Shown: positions 8,650 through 17,465, numbered from the stretch's first letter. The stretch: 64,000 nucleotides of DNA from Rhizobium leguminosarum (GCF_004123835.1 NZ_MZMU01000012.1:558001-622000), one strand, 5' to 3'. Notes: generated by a model from the letters alone, not told the origin. Numbers and translations: made by a program.

Positions 8650-10635
8650 ATGGACGCCGTTGTCGCAGTCACCCATCCGCTCGATCCTCTGAGCCTTGCG
8701 GAGATCGCCTGTGCTGTTGCCATACTCAAGGAGACACAGAAACTCGCAGCCACCTTCCGCTTCCCGATCATCCGGCTGGAGGAGCCGACCAAGGCGGATC
8801 TTGCCGCCCATCGCCTGGGCGAGAGGTTGCCGCGGCTCGCCTTTATCCTGGCAATGGATATCAGCAATGGCGAAACCTTCGAGGGCATCGTAGACGTGAG
8901 CGTCGGCAAAGTGTCCTCCTATTTAAGACTGCCTCTCGATGAACTGCCGTATGGCCAACCGCCGGTCATGCTGTGCGAATTCGAAACCGTTGAAGGCACC
9001 GTCAAATCCGATCCGCGCTGGATCGCTGCCGTCAAGAAGCGTGGCATTACCGACGAGGATATTCCGCTCATCCAGATCGATCCTTTTTCCTCGGGCTATT
9101 TTGGCCGCGAGTTCGAGAAGGGAAAGCGCATCGTCCGCGCCGTGTCCTATTGGCGCGAGGATATCCGTGACAACGGCTATGCGCATCCGATCGAGGGCGT
9201 GGTGGCGGTGGTCGACCTGATCACCAACCAGGTGGTCGATCTCGTCGACGATGAGAAGATCATTCCGGTCCCGAGGAAGAAGCACAATTATGGCCGCGAA
9301 ACCTTCCCGGAGCGGCGGCCCGATCTCAAGCCGCTGCATATCGTTCAGCCGCAAGGGCCGAGCTTTGCTGTCGATGGCTGGAAAGTCGAATGGCAGAACT
9401 GGAGTTTCCGTGTCGGTTTCACCCCACGCGAGGGGCTCGTTCTGCATGAACTCGGCATCAAGGATCAGGGCAGGCTACGGCCCGTCGTCTTTCGCGCCAG
9501 TGTCACTGAAATGGTCGTGCCCTACGCCGATCCGACCGCGAACCACTATTGGAAGAGTGCCTTCGATGCTGGCGAATATGGTCTCGGACGCCTGGCCAAT
9601 TGCCTCGAACTCGGCTGCGACTGCCTCGGCCATATTCACTATTTCGACCTGCCGGCGGCAGATGATTTCGGCCAGCCTTTCATCATGAAGAATGCCATCT
9701 GCATGCATGAGGAGGATTACGGCATCCTCTGGAAGCATTACGAATTCCGCAACGGCATTTTCGAAGTGCGCCGTTCGCGCCGCCTCGTCATCTCCTTCTT
9801 CGCAACCGTCGGCAACTACGATTACGGCTTTTACTGGTATCTCTACCAAGACGGCACGATCCAGCTCGAAGCCAAGCTCACCGGCATCATCCAGACGGCG
9901 GCGGTCGCGACTGGCGAAACCTATCCATGGGGCGGCATGGTCGATGACAATCTCGGCGGTCCGACCCACCAGCATTTCTTCAATGCGCGCCTGCACATGG
10001 ATGTCGATGGTGGCGGCAATACCGTAACCGAGCATGAGTTCGTGCCGCGTCCCTGGGGTGAAGACAATCCCTACGGCAATGTGTTCGATACTAGGAGCCG
10101 TGTGCTGAAGCGCGAACTTGATTCCCCGGCGCTCGCCAATGGCGATACCGGTCGCTACTGGAAAGTCTCCAACCCCAACATAAAGAACAGCGTCGGCAAG
10201 GCGCCGGGCTACAAGATTGTCGTCATGCCGTCGCCTGTTATGCTTGCCCAGCCGGATTCGACCGTTGCCCAGCGCGGCGGCTTCGCCAAGAAACACATCT
10301 GGGTCACGGCCTTCGATGCCAGCGAAAAATATGCGAGCGGCGATTATCCGAACGTGCATGCCGGCGGCGATGGCCTGCCGGGTTATGTCAAGCAGAACCG
10401 CGAAATCGAGAATGCCGATGTCGTGCTCTGGCATTCCTTCGGCCATACCCATGTCTGCAAGCCCGAGGATTTTCCGATCATGCCCGTGGAATATGCCGGC
10501 TTCACGCTGAAACCGAACGGCTTCTTCGCATCCAACATCGCCATGGACCTGCCGCCGGAAGGAAACAGCCAGAGCGTCGACAATCGCCTGCAACCGCCTG
10601 ATAACACCGGAAACGGTTCCTGCTGCCACATGTAG
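8650..10635 (+). CDS. Primary-amine oxidase (copper/topaquinone)
   Basis: 661 residues, the usual length for a cytosolic-type copper amine oxidase without the extra N-terminal domain. The cofactor motif TVGNYDY carries the Tyr that becomes topaquinone. The catalytic Asp region (YADPTANHYWKSAFDAGEYG) and copper ligands (HQH in GPTHQHFFNARLHMDVDG, and a C-terminal His near LWHSFGHTH) are present. It oxidises primary amines such as tyramine or phenethylamine to aldehyde, NH3 and H2O2. There is no signal peptide, so it acts in the cytoplasm. Two ATGs lie at 8644 and 8650; AGAGG at 8638-8642 favours 8650. It forms an amine-use unit with the upstream permease and AraC gene. Confidence 0.93.
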   Translation: MDAVVAVTHPLDPLSLAEIACAVAILKETQKLAATFRFPIIRLEEPTKADLAAHRLGERLPRLAFILAMDISNGETFEGIVDVSVGKVSSYLRLPLDELPYGQPPVMLCEFETVEGTVKSDPRWIAAVKKRGITDEDIPLIQIDPFSSGYFGREFEKGKRIVRAVSYWREDIRDNGYAHPIEGVVAVVDLITNQVVDLVDDEKIIPVPRKKHNYGRETFPERRPDLKPLHIVQPQGPSFAVDGWKVEWQNWSFRVGFTPREGLVLHELGIKDQGRLRPVVFRASVTEMVVPYADPTANHYWKSAFDAGEYGLGRLANCLELGCDCLGHIHYFDLPAADDFGQPFIMKNAICMHEEDYGILWKHYEFRNGIFEVRRSRRLVISFFATVGNYDYGFYWYLYQDGTIQLEAKLTGIIQTAAVATGETYPWGGMVDDNLGGPTHQHFFNARLHMDVDGGGNTVTEHEFVPRPWGEDNPYGNVFDTRSRVLKRELDSPALANGDTGRYWKVSNPNIKNSVGKAPGYKIVVMPSPVMLAQPDSTVAQRGGFAKKHIWVTAFDASEKYASGDYPNVHAGGDGLPGYVKQNREIENADVVLWHSFGHTHVCKPEDFPIMPVEYAGFTLKPNGFFASNIAMDLPPEGNSQSVDNRLQPPDNTGNGSCCHM

Positions 10636-10733
10636 AGCTTGGCTTCCGTGGCGTGTCCGCAGTCTTCCTGATGCGACGATGGCGCTGTAGAGTGGCCGAA
10701 TGTGCGTCCGGCGGCCCCACCCGGAGGATCCGT

Positions 10734-10862
10734 ATGGCTGCGGTCTCGTTGTTCCACCACGCACAGGGGCTGACTCCTGATGCGCGAGCGTTCGCGGCGT
10801 TCTTTGGGGCGGGGCCTTAGGGTCTGGCGGTTGTCCACACGCGGTACGCCTCGGGTGGACAG
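10734..10862 (+). pseudogene. Remnant of a dienelactone hydrolase gene (5' end)
   Basis: From about 10643 the DNA resembles the upstream region and first codons of the intact gene at 13427: the GTGTCCGC...GCTGTAGAGTGGC leader and CCCGGAGG ribosome site are shared. The protein starts with a near match (LFHHAQGLTP in both). After 28 codons it hits a TAG at 10818, and matching text (VVHT, then a GQFDG resembling LFDG) continues to about 10862 before the Nudix gene begins. It is a truncated duplicate. Confidence 0.7.
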
Positions 10863-10880
10863 TTTGATGGAGATCAAGCA

Positions 10881-11504
10881 ATGGAAAGTTTATGGCTATC
10901 TCGCGCAAAACGTCTCCAAGCGATCGCTTCAACCGGGCTCTACTTTTGTAAGGACGAATTCGATCGTGAACGATACCAAGAGGTAGCGGACATCGCACAC
11001 GCGATGCTGGCCGACCTTGCCAATGTGCCGATCACGCGCATCCCTGGTCTCGTATCTGATTTTGCCAAAGGCTATGCCACGCCGAAGGTCGACGTTCGCG
11101 GGGCGTTGATCGAAGGAGGTAAAATCCTTCTGGTGCGGGAAAAGAGCGACGGCCGATGGACTTTGCCCGGTGGGTTTGCGGATACTGGACGATCAGCATC
11201 GGAAAATGTCGTCACCGAAATACATGAAGAAGCGGGCCTTCAGGTTTCTGCCACCCACTTGTACAGCGTGCGACACAAGGCGAAGGCCGCATATGACCCT
11301 GATGCGAGAGATTTCTATAAACTGTTCTTCCTTTGCGAGCGGTCGGGAGAGATGACGATGAAGGCGGGCATCGAAACATCGGAAGTCGGTTTCTTCGCAC
11401 CTGCCGATCTCCCCGATCTGTCGCGAGGGCGCGTCCTGGAAAGCGATATTCATTCCGCTTTTGCATTCCAAAATGGTGCCCAACGGTTTGCCACGTTCGA
11501 TTAG
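10881..11504 (+). CDS. Nudix hydrolase with N-terminal NUDIX_N_2-like domain
   Basis: 207 residues. The N-terminal 65 residues (helical, ending VPITRIPGL) fit the extra domain of the X-linked nucleoside-diphosphate/CDP-choline pyrophosphatase group. The Nudix fold follows from about residue 72, with the box at about 97-120: GGFADTG...TEIHEEAGL. The catalytic EExG core is intact, but the first Glu of the box is Asp and the usual Arg before E is Thr. It probably hydrolyses a nucleotide linked to another moiety; the substrate is unknown. Ribosome site GGAGAT at 10868-10873. It starts directly after the hydrolase remnant. Confidence 0.85.
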   Translation: MESLWLSRAKRLQAIASTGLYFCKDEFDRERYQEVADIAHAMLADLANVPITRIPGLVSDFAKGYATPKVDVRGALIEGGKILLVREKSDGRWTLPGGFADTGRSASENVVTEIHEEAGLQVSATHLYSVRHKAKAAYDPDARDFYKLFFLCERSGEMTMKAGIETSEVGFFAPADLPDLSRGRVLESDIHSAFAFQNGAQRFATFD

Positions 11505-11656
11505 CTGTTTTCGCACAGAGCATATCTTCTGTTGCCGATCGAGTGCCCCGCGGCTATGTTGCCGATGTCGGAAAAGGCATGACTTGGTGTGGTTGGCCCA
11601 AGTCCTTTCGGAAACGAAAGCTCTGTTCCTTGCCTCGTGCATGAGTTCTCCACGAC

Positions 11657-11703
11657 GAACACGGACGCTGCTCAAGCGTCCCATTGTTCGTCCGTGTGGT
11701 TCT
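11657..11703. other. Nested inverted repeat upstream of the FAD monooxygenase gene
   Basis: An outer pair GAACACGGACG / CGTCCGTGTGGTTC encloses an inner hairpin GGACGC-N7-GCGTCC. It lies 46-92 bp before the start of the monooxygenase gene. It could be an operator or an RNA structure; the sequence alone does not decide. Confidence 0.35.
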
Positions 11704-11748
11704 CAAAACGACGAACTGCTCCGGTCGAACGACCATAAGGAGTAGTTC

Positions 11749-13270
11749 ATGCCCGATTTTCTTATGATTCATGATGTTGTGATTGCTGGTGCAGGCCCTG
11801 TCGGTCTGTTTCTGGCCTGCGAGCTGCGGCTGGCCGGCCTCTCGGTGTTGGTGCTGGAGCAGGCCGAAGACCCGTATTCGCCGTTGAAGCGGCTGCCGTT
11901 CGGCATGCGCGGCCTTTCCGCGCCGACCATCGAAGCCTTCTACCGTCGCGGGCTGCTGGATGACATCATGGCGCCGCAGCGCGAAAAAAATCAATCGACT
12001 TCAGCGCATTGGATGCAGCAGCCGCGTCGCCCGGGCGGCCATTTCGCCGGCATTCAGTTCTTTCACGACACCATCGACACCTCGACGTGGCCCTATCGCC
12101 TGCCAGGTCCGGCCTGTACCAGCATGGCGGTCGAGATGGAGCACCTCGAATTCGTCCTGGCCGCTCGCGCAAGCGCGATGGGTGTCGAGATCCGGCGCGG
12201 GCTCGGTGTCGATGGCTTCGACCAGTCGGGCGGAGGCGTGACCGTGCGCGCGGGTGGCGAGATCTTTCGCGGACGATGGCTCATCGGTTGTGACGGCGGG
12301 CGAAGCACCGTGCGCAGGGCAGGCGGCTTTGAATTCGTTGGCACCGATCCCGAGTTCACCGGCTATTCCGTTCAGGTCGAGATGGCCGATGCGGAGAAGC
12401 TCGTCCCGGGCCGCCGTTACACGCCGACAGGCATGTATACCTACCAAAAGCCCGGCACCATCGCGATGGTCGATTTCGACGGGGGCGCGTTTCACCGAAC
12501 GCAGCCGATCACGCCGGAGCATGTGCAATCGGTGTTGCGGCATGTTTCCGGCACCGATGTCACGGTGACGGGCCTTGAGCTTGCCACCACCTGGACGGAT
12601 CGCGCCTATCAGGCGACGGCTTACCGCAAGGGCAGGGTGGTGCTTGCGGGTGACGCGGCGCACATCCATTCCCCCTTGGGCGGCCAGGGCCTGAACCTCG
12701 GGCTCGGCGACGCGATGAACCTTGGCTGGAAGCTCGCGGCGACGATCCGCGGCGATGCGCCGGACGGCCTGCTCGACAGCTATTTCTCCGAACGGCATCC
12801 GGTGGGGAGCTGAGATCCTCGACTGGTCGCGCGCCCAGGTCGCTTTGATGCGGCCGAGCCGGAGTTCGCGCGCGCTCGAAGCCATCATCCGCGACCTGAT
12901 CGACACGCGTGACGGTGCGACATACTTTGCCGAGCGCGTCTGGGGTGTGTCTCTCCGCTACGATCTTGGCGGCAATCACCCGCTGGTCGGTCGCAGCGCT
13001 CCCGATTTCGAGCTGGTCGACGGCACGAAGCTCGGCGATCATCTCAGGGAGGGCAAAGGCCTGCTTTTGGACTTTGACGCCGGTGCACCGCTGCAAGCGC
13101 TGGCAAGCCGCTGGAATGGGATCACCTATGTCGTCAGTGACGCCAGGGATCGGCTGGGGCTGAGCGCGCTGCTCGTGCGCCCCGACGGCTTCGTGGCGTG
13201 GGCTGGTGAGGCTGTGCCTGACAATGAGGAAGCCGCGCAGGCCGCATCGCAGTGGTTCGGCAAAGCCTGA
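11749..13270 (+). pseudogene. FAD-dependent aromatic monooxygenase, single frameshift
   Basis: Two frames join into one protein of about 506 residues of the PheA/TfdB/RdmE aromatic hydroxylase family. The FAD-binding GAGPVG motif is at residues 12-17, the second nucleotide motif RWLIGCDGGRSTVR near 178-191, and GDAAHIHSPLGGQGLNLGLGD near 300-320. Frame 1 ends at 12811 (HPVGS then TGA); frame 2 continues with AEILDWSRAQVALM and a thioredoxin-like C-terminal domain ending at 13270. Removing one G from the GGGG run at 12804-12807 restores the frame (HPVGAEILDWS). AAGGAG at 11738-11743 supports the start. It would hydroxylate an aromatic substrate with NAD(P)H and O2. Recent mutation or homopolymer sequencing error. 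Confidence 0.85.
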
Positions 13271-13426
13271 AACTATGCCGCCCCGCCATTGAGGTTTGGA
13301 ATTCCCGCCTATCGGTTTTCGGCAGGTTTGCAGACGTTGCTTCGGCAACGTGTCCGCACTCTTCCCGGCAAGGCGGCGACGCTGTAGAGTGGCGATGCGC
13401 CCGACCGTTCCGCCCGGAGGCTCCTT

Positions 13427-14008
13427 ATGGCTGAGATCCTGTTGTTCCATCACGCGCAGGGGCTGACCCCGGGTGTGCGTTCGTTTGCCGACGATATCAG
13501 GGCAGCCGGTCACATCGTGCACACGCCTGATCTGTTTGACGGGCGCACATTCCCAAGCATCGAAGCGGGGATCGCCTATATCGGCGAGATCGGATTCGAC
13601 GCCATGCGGGAGCGCGGCGTGCGCCTCGCCGACGACTTGCCTGTCGGGCTCGTCTATGCCGGGTTCTCCTTCGGTGTGCTGCCGGCGCAGAAGCTGGCGC
13701 AGACGCGGCCAGGCGCCCGCGGGGCTCTGCTCTTCTACTCCTGCCTGCCGATCAGCGGCGAGTGGGCCTTCGGACCCTGGCCAGACGGCGTCGCGGTGCA
13801 GATCCACGGCATGGACAACGACCCGATTTTTGTCGGCGAGGGCGACATCGACGCCGCCCGCGAGATCGTGGAAAAGGTCGAGGACGCGGAGCTTTTCCTG
13901 TACCCAGGCGATCAGCACTACTTCGCCGACAGCTCGCTGCCGTCCTATGATGCGGATGCGACCGCGCTGCTCACCCTCCGCGTGATCGAGTTCCTGAATC
14001 GCGTCTGA
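13427..14008 (+). CDS. Dienelactone hydrolase family protein
   Basis: 193 residues, alpha/beta hydrolase of the DLH family. The nucleophile elbow is G-F-S-F-G near residues 85-90, with Ser in place of the Cys of true dienelactone hydrolases. The Asp (MDNDP near 128) and His (GDQHYF near 164) complete the triad. The family hydrolyses ester or lactone bonds; the Ser form is usually of unknown substrate. It follows the aromatic monooxygenase by 156 bp, so a joint role in aromatic breakdown is plausible. A broken copy of its 5' end lies at 10734. CCCGGAGG precedes the ATG. Confidence 0.85.
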   Translation: MAEILLFHHAQGLTPGVRSFADDIRAAGHIVHTPDLFDGRTFPSIEAGIAYIGEIGFDAMRERGVRLADDLPVGLVYAGFSFGVLPAQKLAQTRPGARGALLFYSCLPISGEWAFGPWPDGVAVQIHGMDNDPIFVGEGDIDAAREIVEKVEDAELFLYPGDQHYFADSSLPSYDADATALLTLRVIEFLNRV

Positions 14009-14033
14009 TCCAGACATTCCGGCCCGGATCGGA

Positions 14034-14408
14034 CTATTCGGACGCCACGCAGAAATTGTTGCCTTCGGGATCATTCAAGACCGTGTAGCCATCCGCTTCG
14101 CGGACGAAGCTCGCTCCGAGGGATAAAAGCCGTTCTACCTCCCTGGCCCGATCGGGGGTGGCAATATCGAGATGAAGTCGGTTGCGGGCCGGACGCTCCC
14201 CCTGACGAAGGTGAAAGCAAAGGCGGGTTCCAGGACCTTCGACCATCACGGTCGGGTCAGTCTCGGGTGTCAATCCGAGAGCGGCAAGACGGGCCAGTTC
14301 GTCGTCGTCATATGGCATCACGTCGTAGCCATCGAGCGCCTCCGCCCAAAACCGGGCGACACGCGAGGGAATGTCGCAATCGATGACGATTTCTTTCAGC
14401 CTTGCCAT
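14034..14408 (-). CDS. VOC family protein (glyoxalase-like)
   Basis: 124 residues from the ATG at 14408 (MARLKEIVIDC). The open frame continues upstream, but that part overlaps the next gene and looks non-coding. One betaalphabetabetabeta module is visible in the first half (RVARFWAEALDGYDV) and a second ends DPEGNNFCVASE, the typical C-terminal block with a metal-type Glu. Family members include glyoxalase, antibiotic-binding and dioxygenase proteins; the substrate is unknown. It is transcribed towards the dienelactone hydrolase gene. Confidence 0.82.
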   Translation of the reverse strand: MARLKEIVIDCDIPSRVARFWAEALDGYDVMPYDDDELARLAALGLTPETDPTVMVEGPGTRLCFHLRQGERPARNRLHLDIATPDRAREVERLLSLGASFVREADGYTVLNDPEGNNFCVASE

Positions 14409-14416
14409 GGAACCCT

Positions 14417-14593
14417 TCAAGAATTGTTGGGCCGGCGACGGCAAACGCGTTCGACGAGAGCGCCACCGACGGCCGGCAGCAATGCGAAAAGCACGAGCTG
14501 CGGTGTCTCCGTCAGCGCCAACAGGCCAGACATGAGGAAGGCGACCAATAATCCTGCCAGCACCCCGGCTGCATAGGGCAGATAATCCTTCAA
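14417..14593 (-). CDS. Small two-helix membrane protein, XapX/DUF1427-like
   Basis: 58 residues beginning with TTG at 14593, preceded by GGAGG with 5-nt spacing. Two hydrophobic helices (about 5-27 and 32-46) are joined by a Pro-containing turn (TETPQLVLF) and end in a basic tail (ERVCRRRPNNS). The size and two-helix pattern recall XapX-domain peptides; the match is by eye only. It lies 8 bp upstream of the VOC gene on the same strand, so both may be one transcript. Confidence 0.5.
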   Translation of the reverse strand: MKDYLPYAAGVLAGLLVAFLMSGLLALTETPQLVLFALLPAVGGALVERVCRRRPNNS

Positions 14594-14859
14594 GAAAGCC
14601 TCCGTCTTGTGCTGATCTCAAACAGAAGGGGCATTATTGGCTTGAGATAGAGATCTTCGCGGTATCGGCAATGGCTGGTTGCGGCCGAACCTCACGTCGT
14701 CCGATCGGTTTATGCGGAATGCCACCACGTTGGTTTACGGGACAGGTCGACCCAAACGACGTGAGCCGGTGCACGTGTTTTGCAGGAGACGACCGATTTC
14801 TTTCGCGCTATGAAGACTGACCGCATATCCCCGCTACATCCGACACCGAGGTCCTTCAC

Positions 14860-15840
14860 ATGGCTTTGAAAATCCTTTTCGTTGGCGGTACCGGCCAGAT
14901 TTCATATCCATGCGTCGAGCGCGCCGTGGTTCAGGGCCACGATGTCAGCGTCTATAACCGCAGCTTGAGAGGCGAGCCACTGCCTGCGGGGGTTACCTCG
15001 ATCGTCGGCGATCTCGCGGCGCCCACCTATGCAGACTTGGCCAAGGCCAATTATGACGTCGTGTGCCAGTTCATTGCCTTTACGCCCGATCAAGTCGCGC
15101 GTGACATCGATGTGTTTGCCGGGCACTGCGGCCAGTACATCTTCATCTCTTCGGCTTCGGTCTATGAAAAGCCGCCGCGCCACTATGTGATTACCGAGCA
15201 GACACCGGCGATCAATCCCTACTGGCGCTATAGCCAGGACAAGATTGCCTGCGAGACGCTGCTCAAGAATTCCGAGAATCTCGCCTGGACCATCGTCCGT
15301 CCCAGTCACACCGTTCGCACCGGCCTGCCGATCATGATGGGCGACAGCGACGTCATGGCCAGACGCATGCTGGACGGCGAGCCCACCATCGTGGCGGGCG
15401 ATGGCCACACGCCCTGGACACTGACCCGCTCGGTTGATTTCGCGGTGCCCTTTGTCGGGCTTTTCGGCAAGCCGGCGGCGTTGAACGAGATCTTCCACAT
15501 CACCTCCGACCGCGCCCATATCTGGGATGATATTCAGAAGACGATCGCCAGATTGTTGGGCGTGGAGGCCAGGATCGTACACGTGCCGACGGACACCCTG
15601 GTCCGGTACAATCCGGAGTGGGTTGGGCCGCTGCGGGGCGACAAGGCATGGTCGGCGATCTTTGACAATTCAAAGGTCAAAAGCGTGGTGGGCGACTTCA
15701 CCTGCGCCGAGAGCCTTGATGAAATTTTGGCGGAGCCGATCATGCATCTCAAGCAGCGCCTGGCCAAGAACCGCCCGCCAAGGGGCGATCTCGATACTTT
15801 GGTCGATCGGATTTGCGCTGCGCAAAGCGCTCTCGGCTAG
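14860..15840 (+). CDS. NAD(P)-dependent epimerase/dehydratase-type SDR
   Basis: 326 residues, extended or atypical short-chain dehydrogenase. The nucleotide-binding motif is GGTGQIS at residues 9-15 on a first beta-strand; SSASVYE near 97-103 supplies the Ser region; YSQDK near 127-131 is the Y-x3-K catalytic pair. The C-terminal half would bind a sugar-nucleotide or similar substrate. GDGHTPW and the NEIFHIT block resemble atypical SDRs like those acting on plant-type RNA-binding/epimerase families, so the reaction is open. It stands alone with 240-250 bp on each side. Confidence 0.85.
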   Translation: MALKILFVGGTGQISYPCVERAVVQGHDVSVYNRSLRGEPLPAGVTSIVGDLAAPTYADLAKANYDVVCQFIAFTPDQVARDIDVFAGHCGQYIFISSASVYEKPPRHYVITEQTPAINPYWRYSQDKIACETLLKNSENLAWTIVRPSHTVRTGLPIMMGDSDVMARRMLDGEPTIVAGDGHTPWTLTRSVDFAVPFVGLFGKPAALNEIFHITSDRAHIWDDIQKTIARLLGVEARIVHVPTDTLVRYNPEWVGPLRGDKAWSAIFDNSKVKSVVGDFTCAESLDEILAEPIMHLKQRLAKNRPPRGDLDTLVDRICAAQSALG

Positions 15841-16036
15841 GCAGGCCCTCGTAGAGCGCGTGCAGGGTATTTTATGATCCGCGTTCGCCTGTCGGGGCGC
15901 GCCATTGCGGAATGCCAACCGGCGCACGGTTCGCCACAATGATCGTCGCCACTTGCCCTCGACGGAGAATCTGCACGGCGGCCCCGGACCGTCGGATGAG
16001 GGATGGCACGGCATATCGCTCATAAAAAAATCCCAG

Positions 16037-16071
16037 CCTAAAACGCGTCCTAAAACATGATGGAGGTCGCG
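16037..16071 (+). promoter_or_regulatory. Candidate operator: CCTAAAAC repeat with GAGGTCGCG
   Basis: CCTAAAAC at 16037 and again at 16049 (12 bp apart), the second followed after 6 nt by GAGGTCGCG at 16063-16071. The same CCTAAAAC-N6-GAGGTCGCG occurs at 17414-17436 before the export operon. It lies 20 bp upstream of the AraC start, consistent with autoregulation. Confidence 0.5.
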
Positions 16072-16090
16072 CCGGGTGAGGATCTCGGCA

Positions 16091-17164
16091 ATGATGGCCA
16101 TCTATTCGCCACTCCGATCCTACCAGGCCATGCTGTTCATTCCTCTTCCCTTCGTCGTTGCTCTTCTGCTGCTCATCCTCTTCGTTGCCGTCCTCAGGCG
16201 CGACGAGGAGGCGCAGCCCAACCTGCCGTTTCTGGCACTGATTCTGCTCGCCGTGCTGCAATCCGCCCTCTCCGGCCTGCGCTGGGGCTACGGGGTGCAG
16301 GCGGTGGGCGTGATCATGCCTGTCACCGCGGCGATGGTGCCGCCGCTTGCCTATGCCGGGGTTTCCAGGCTGGTGAGGACAAGCCGGCGGCCGCTGGCGG
16401 CGCGGATTGCGCTGCATGCCGTGCCCGCTGCCGTCATCCTCTTGTTGATGGTGGTCTGGCGGGATGTGATCGATATCGCGCTGGTGCTTGTCTTCGTCGG
16501 TTATGCCCTGGCGATCCTGCTTCTGATGCGGCCGGGCGCCGATGCGCTTCGGCTTGCGCCCTTCGAGGGAGCGGTGCCGGCCTATCGGGCAATCATCTTC
16601 GCGGCGGCGGCGCTGTGCCTGTCGGCTTCGGTCGATATCTTCGTCTTTTTCGATTTCACATGGGCGCATGGCGAGCATGCGCTGACGCTGATCAGCGTCA
16701 GCAATCTCGCGGTTCTCGTCATCCTCGGTATTGCGGCAGCCGCCGCCAGCCGAAGCCGGGCGCCGGCCGAGACGGTGGAGGCGGTGCTGAAGTCCGAAAC
16801 GACCGAAGACAAGGAGACGATCGCCACGGTCGATGCGCTGATGGAGGCAAAAAAACTCTATCGCGACGCCAATCTCAATCTCGACCGGCTGGCCCGCAAG
16901 GCCGGCATTCCCGCCCGCCAGATCTCGGCGGCGATCAACCGGGCGATGGACAAGAACGTCTCGCAATATGTCAATGACTACAGGATCGGCGAGGCCTGTC
17001 GGCTGCTTGCCGCGACCCAGAAATCGGTGACCGAGGTGATGTTCGAGGTCGGCTTTCAGACCAAGTCCAACTTCAACCGCGAATTCCGCCGCGTCACGGA
17101 TATGACGCCGCTTGCCTGGCGTGAGAGGAAGGGCGGATCAGGCGTCTCTTCGGCTTCGCCCTGA
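16091..17164 (+). CDS. Membrane-anchored AraC-family regulator
   Basis: About 357 residues from the ATG at 16091 (a GTG at 16076 and ATG at 16094 are alternatives; GAGG at 16078-16081 favours the ATGs). The N-terminal 220 residues form about seven membrane helices. A linker leads to a C-terminal AraC DNA-binding domain (NLDRLARKAGIPARQISAAI; VTEVMFEVGFQTKSNFNREF). It is probably a one-component sensor that detects a membrane or periplasmic signal. The HlyD/ABC export operon begins 301 bp downstream on the same strand, and both promoters share a motif, so it likely controls that exporter and itself. Confidence 0.88.
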   Translation: MMAIYSPLRSYQAMLFIPLPFVVALLLLILFVAVLRRDEEAQPNLPFLALILLAVLQSALSGLRWGYGVQAVGVIMPVTAAMVPPLAYAGVSRLVRTSRRPLAARIALHAVPAAVILLLMVVWRDVIDIALVLVFVGYALAILLLMRPGADALRLAPFEGAVPAYRAIIFAAAALCLSASVDIFVFFDFTWAHGEHALTLISVSNLAVLVILGIAAAAASRSRAPAETVEAVLKSETTEDKETIATVDALMEAKKLYRDANLNLDRLARKAGIPARQISAAINRAMDKNVSQYVNDYRIGEACRLLAATQKSVTEVMFEVGFQTKSNFNREFRRVTDMTPLAWRERKGGSGVSSASP

Positions 17165-17176
17165 AATGACGCCTGT

Positions 17177-17230
17177 CCTCTTTCCAGCCTCATCCTGAGG
17201 CGCCCCGTAGGGGCCTCGAAGGACGGGGCT
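17177..17230. repeat. RIME-like intergenic element, module 1
   Basis: Runs from CCTCTTTCCAGCC through TCATCCTGAGG and a GC-rich hairpin to GAAGGACGGGGCT. A near-identical copy lies at 21770-21823. Together the two copies flank the ABC export operon. Confidence 0.75.
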
Positions 17231-17270
17231 GGCCACCGGCGCTTCATCCAGCCAGTCTGCACCCACGCAA

Positions 17271-17370
17271 TCACCCGCCCTCGTGGTTCGAGACGGCCCT
17301 TCGTTCGTCACTGCAATCGATTCACTGGATCGATTGCTCCGCTTCTCACCCTCACCATGAGGGCTGACCC
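17271..17370. repeat. RIME-like intergenic element, module 2, with ATCGAT palindrome
   Basis: TCACCCGCCCTCGT at the left and CACCATGAGGGCTGA at the right are inverted-repeat ends that also bound the element at 21668-21730. Inside is an ATCGATTCACTGGATCGAT palindrome that recurs at 59101-59119. No coding signal in 17165-17465 apart from these modules and the operator at 17414. Confidence 0.7.
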
Positions 17371-17413
17371 GGGTGACTTTCCGCGTCACGTACACAATCG
17401 CGATCAAGCACCA

Positions 17414-17436
17414 CCTAAAACGCGTTTGAGGTCGCG
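17414..17436 (+). promoter_or_regulatory. Candidate operator, second CCTAAAAC-N6-GAGGTCGCG copy
   Basis: CCTAAAAC (17414-17421), six bases, GAGGTCGCG (17428-17436), ending 29 bp before the HlyD start. Spacing is the same as at 16049-16071. Best candidate is the AraC regulator encoded at 16091. Confidence 0.5.
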
Positions 17437-17465
17437 ATCTGAGCCGGGTCGGCGATGATTGCTGC

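Noticed and set aside
9475..10998. Long minus-strand frame opposite the amine oxidase
   Set aside because: The plus strand encodes a complete copper amine oxidase; no ribosome site or family motif on the minus strand.
12804..12812. Programmed ribosomal frameshift in the FAD monooxygenase
   Set aside because: No slippery heptamer with downstream structure seen, and the family is not known for it; a simple G-run indel explains it.
12560..14074. Long minus-strand frame opposite the monooxygenase and dienelactone hydrolase
   Set aside because: Low-complexity shadow of codon bias; both plus-strand genes are recognised families.
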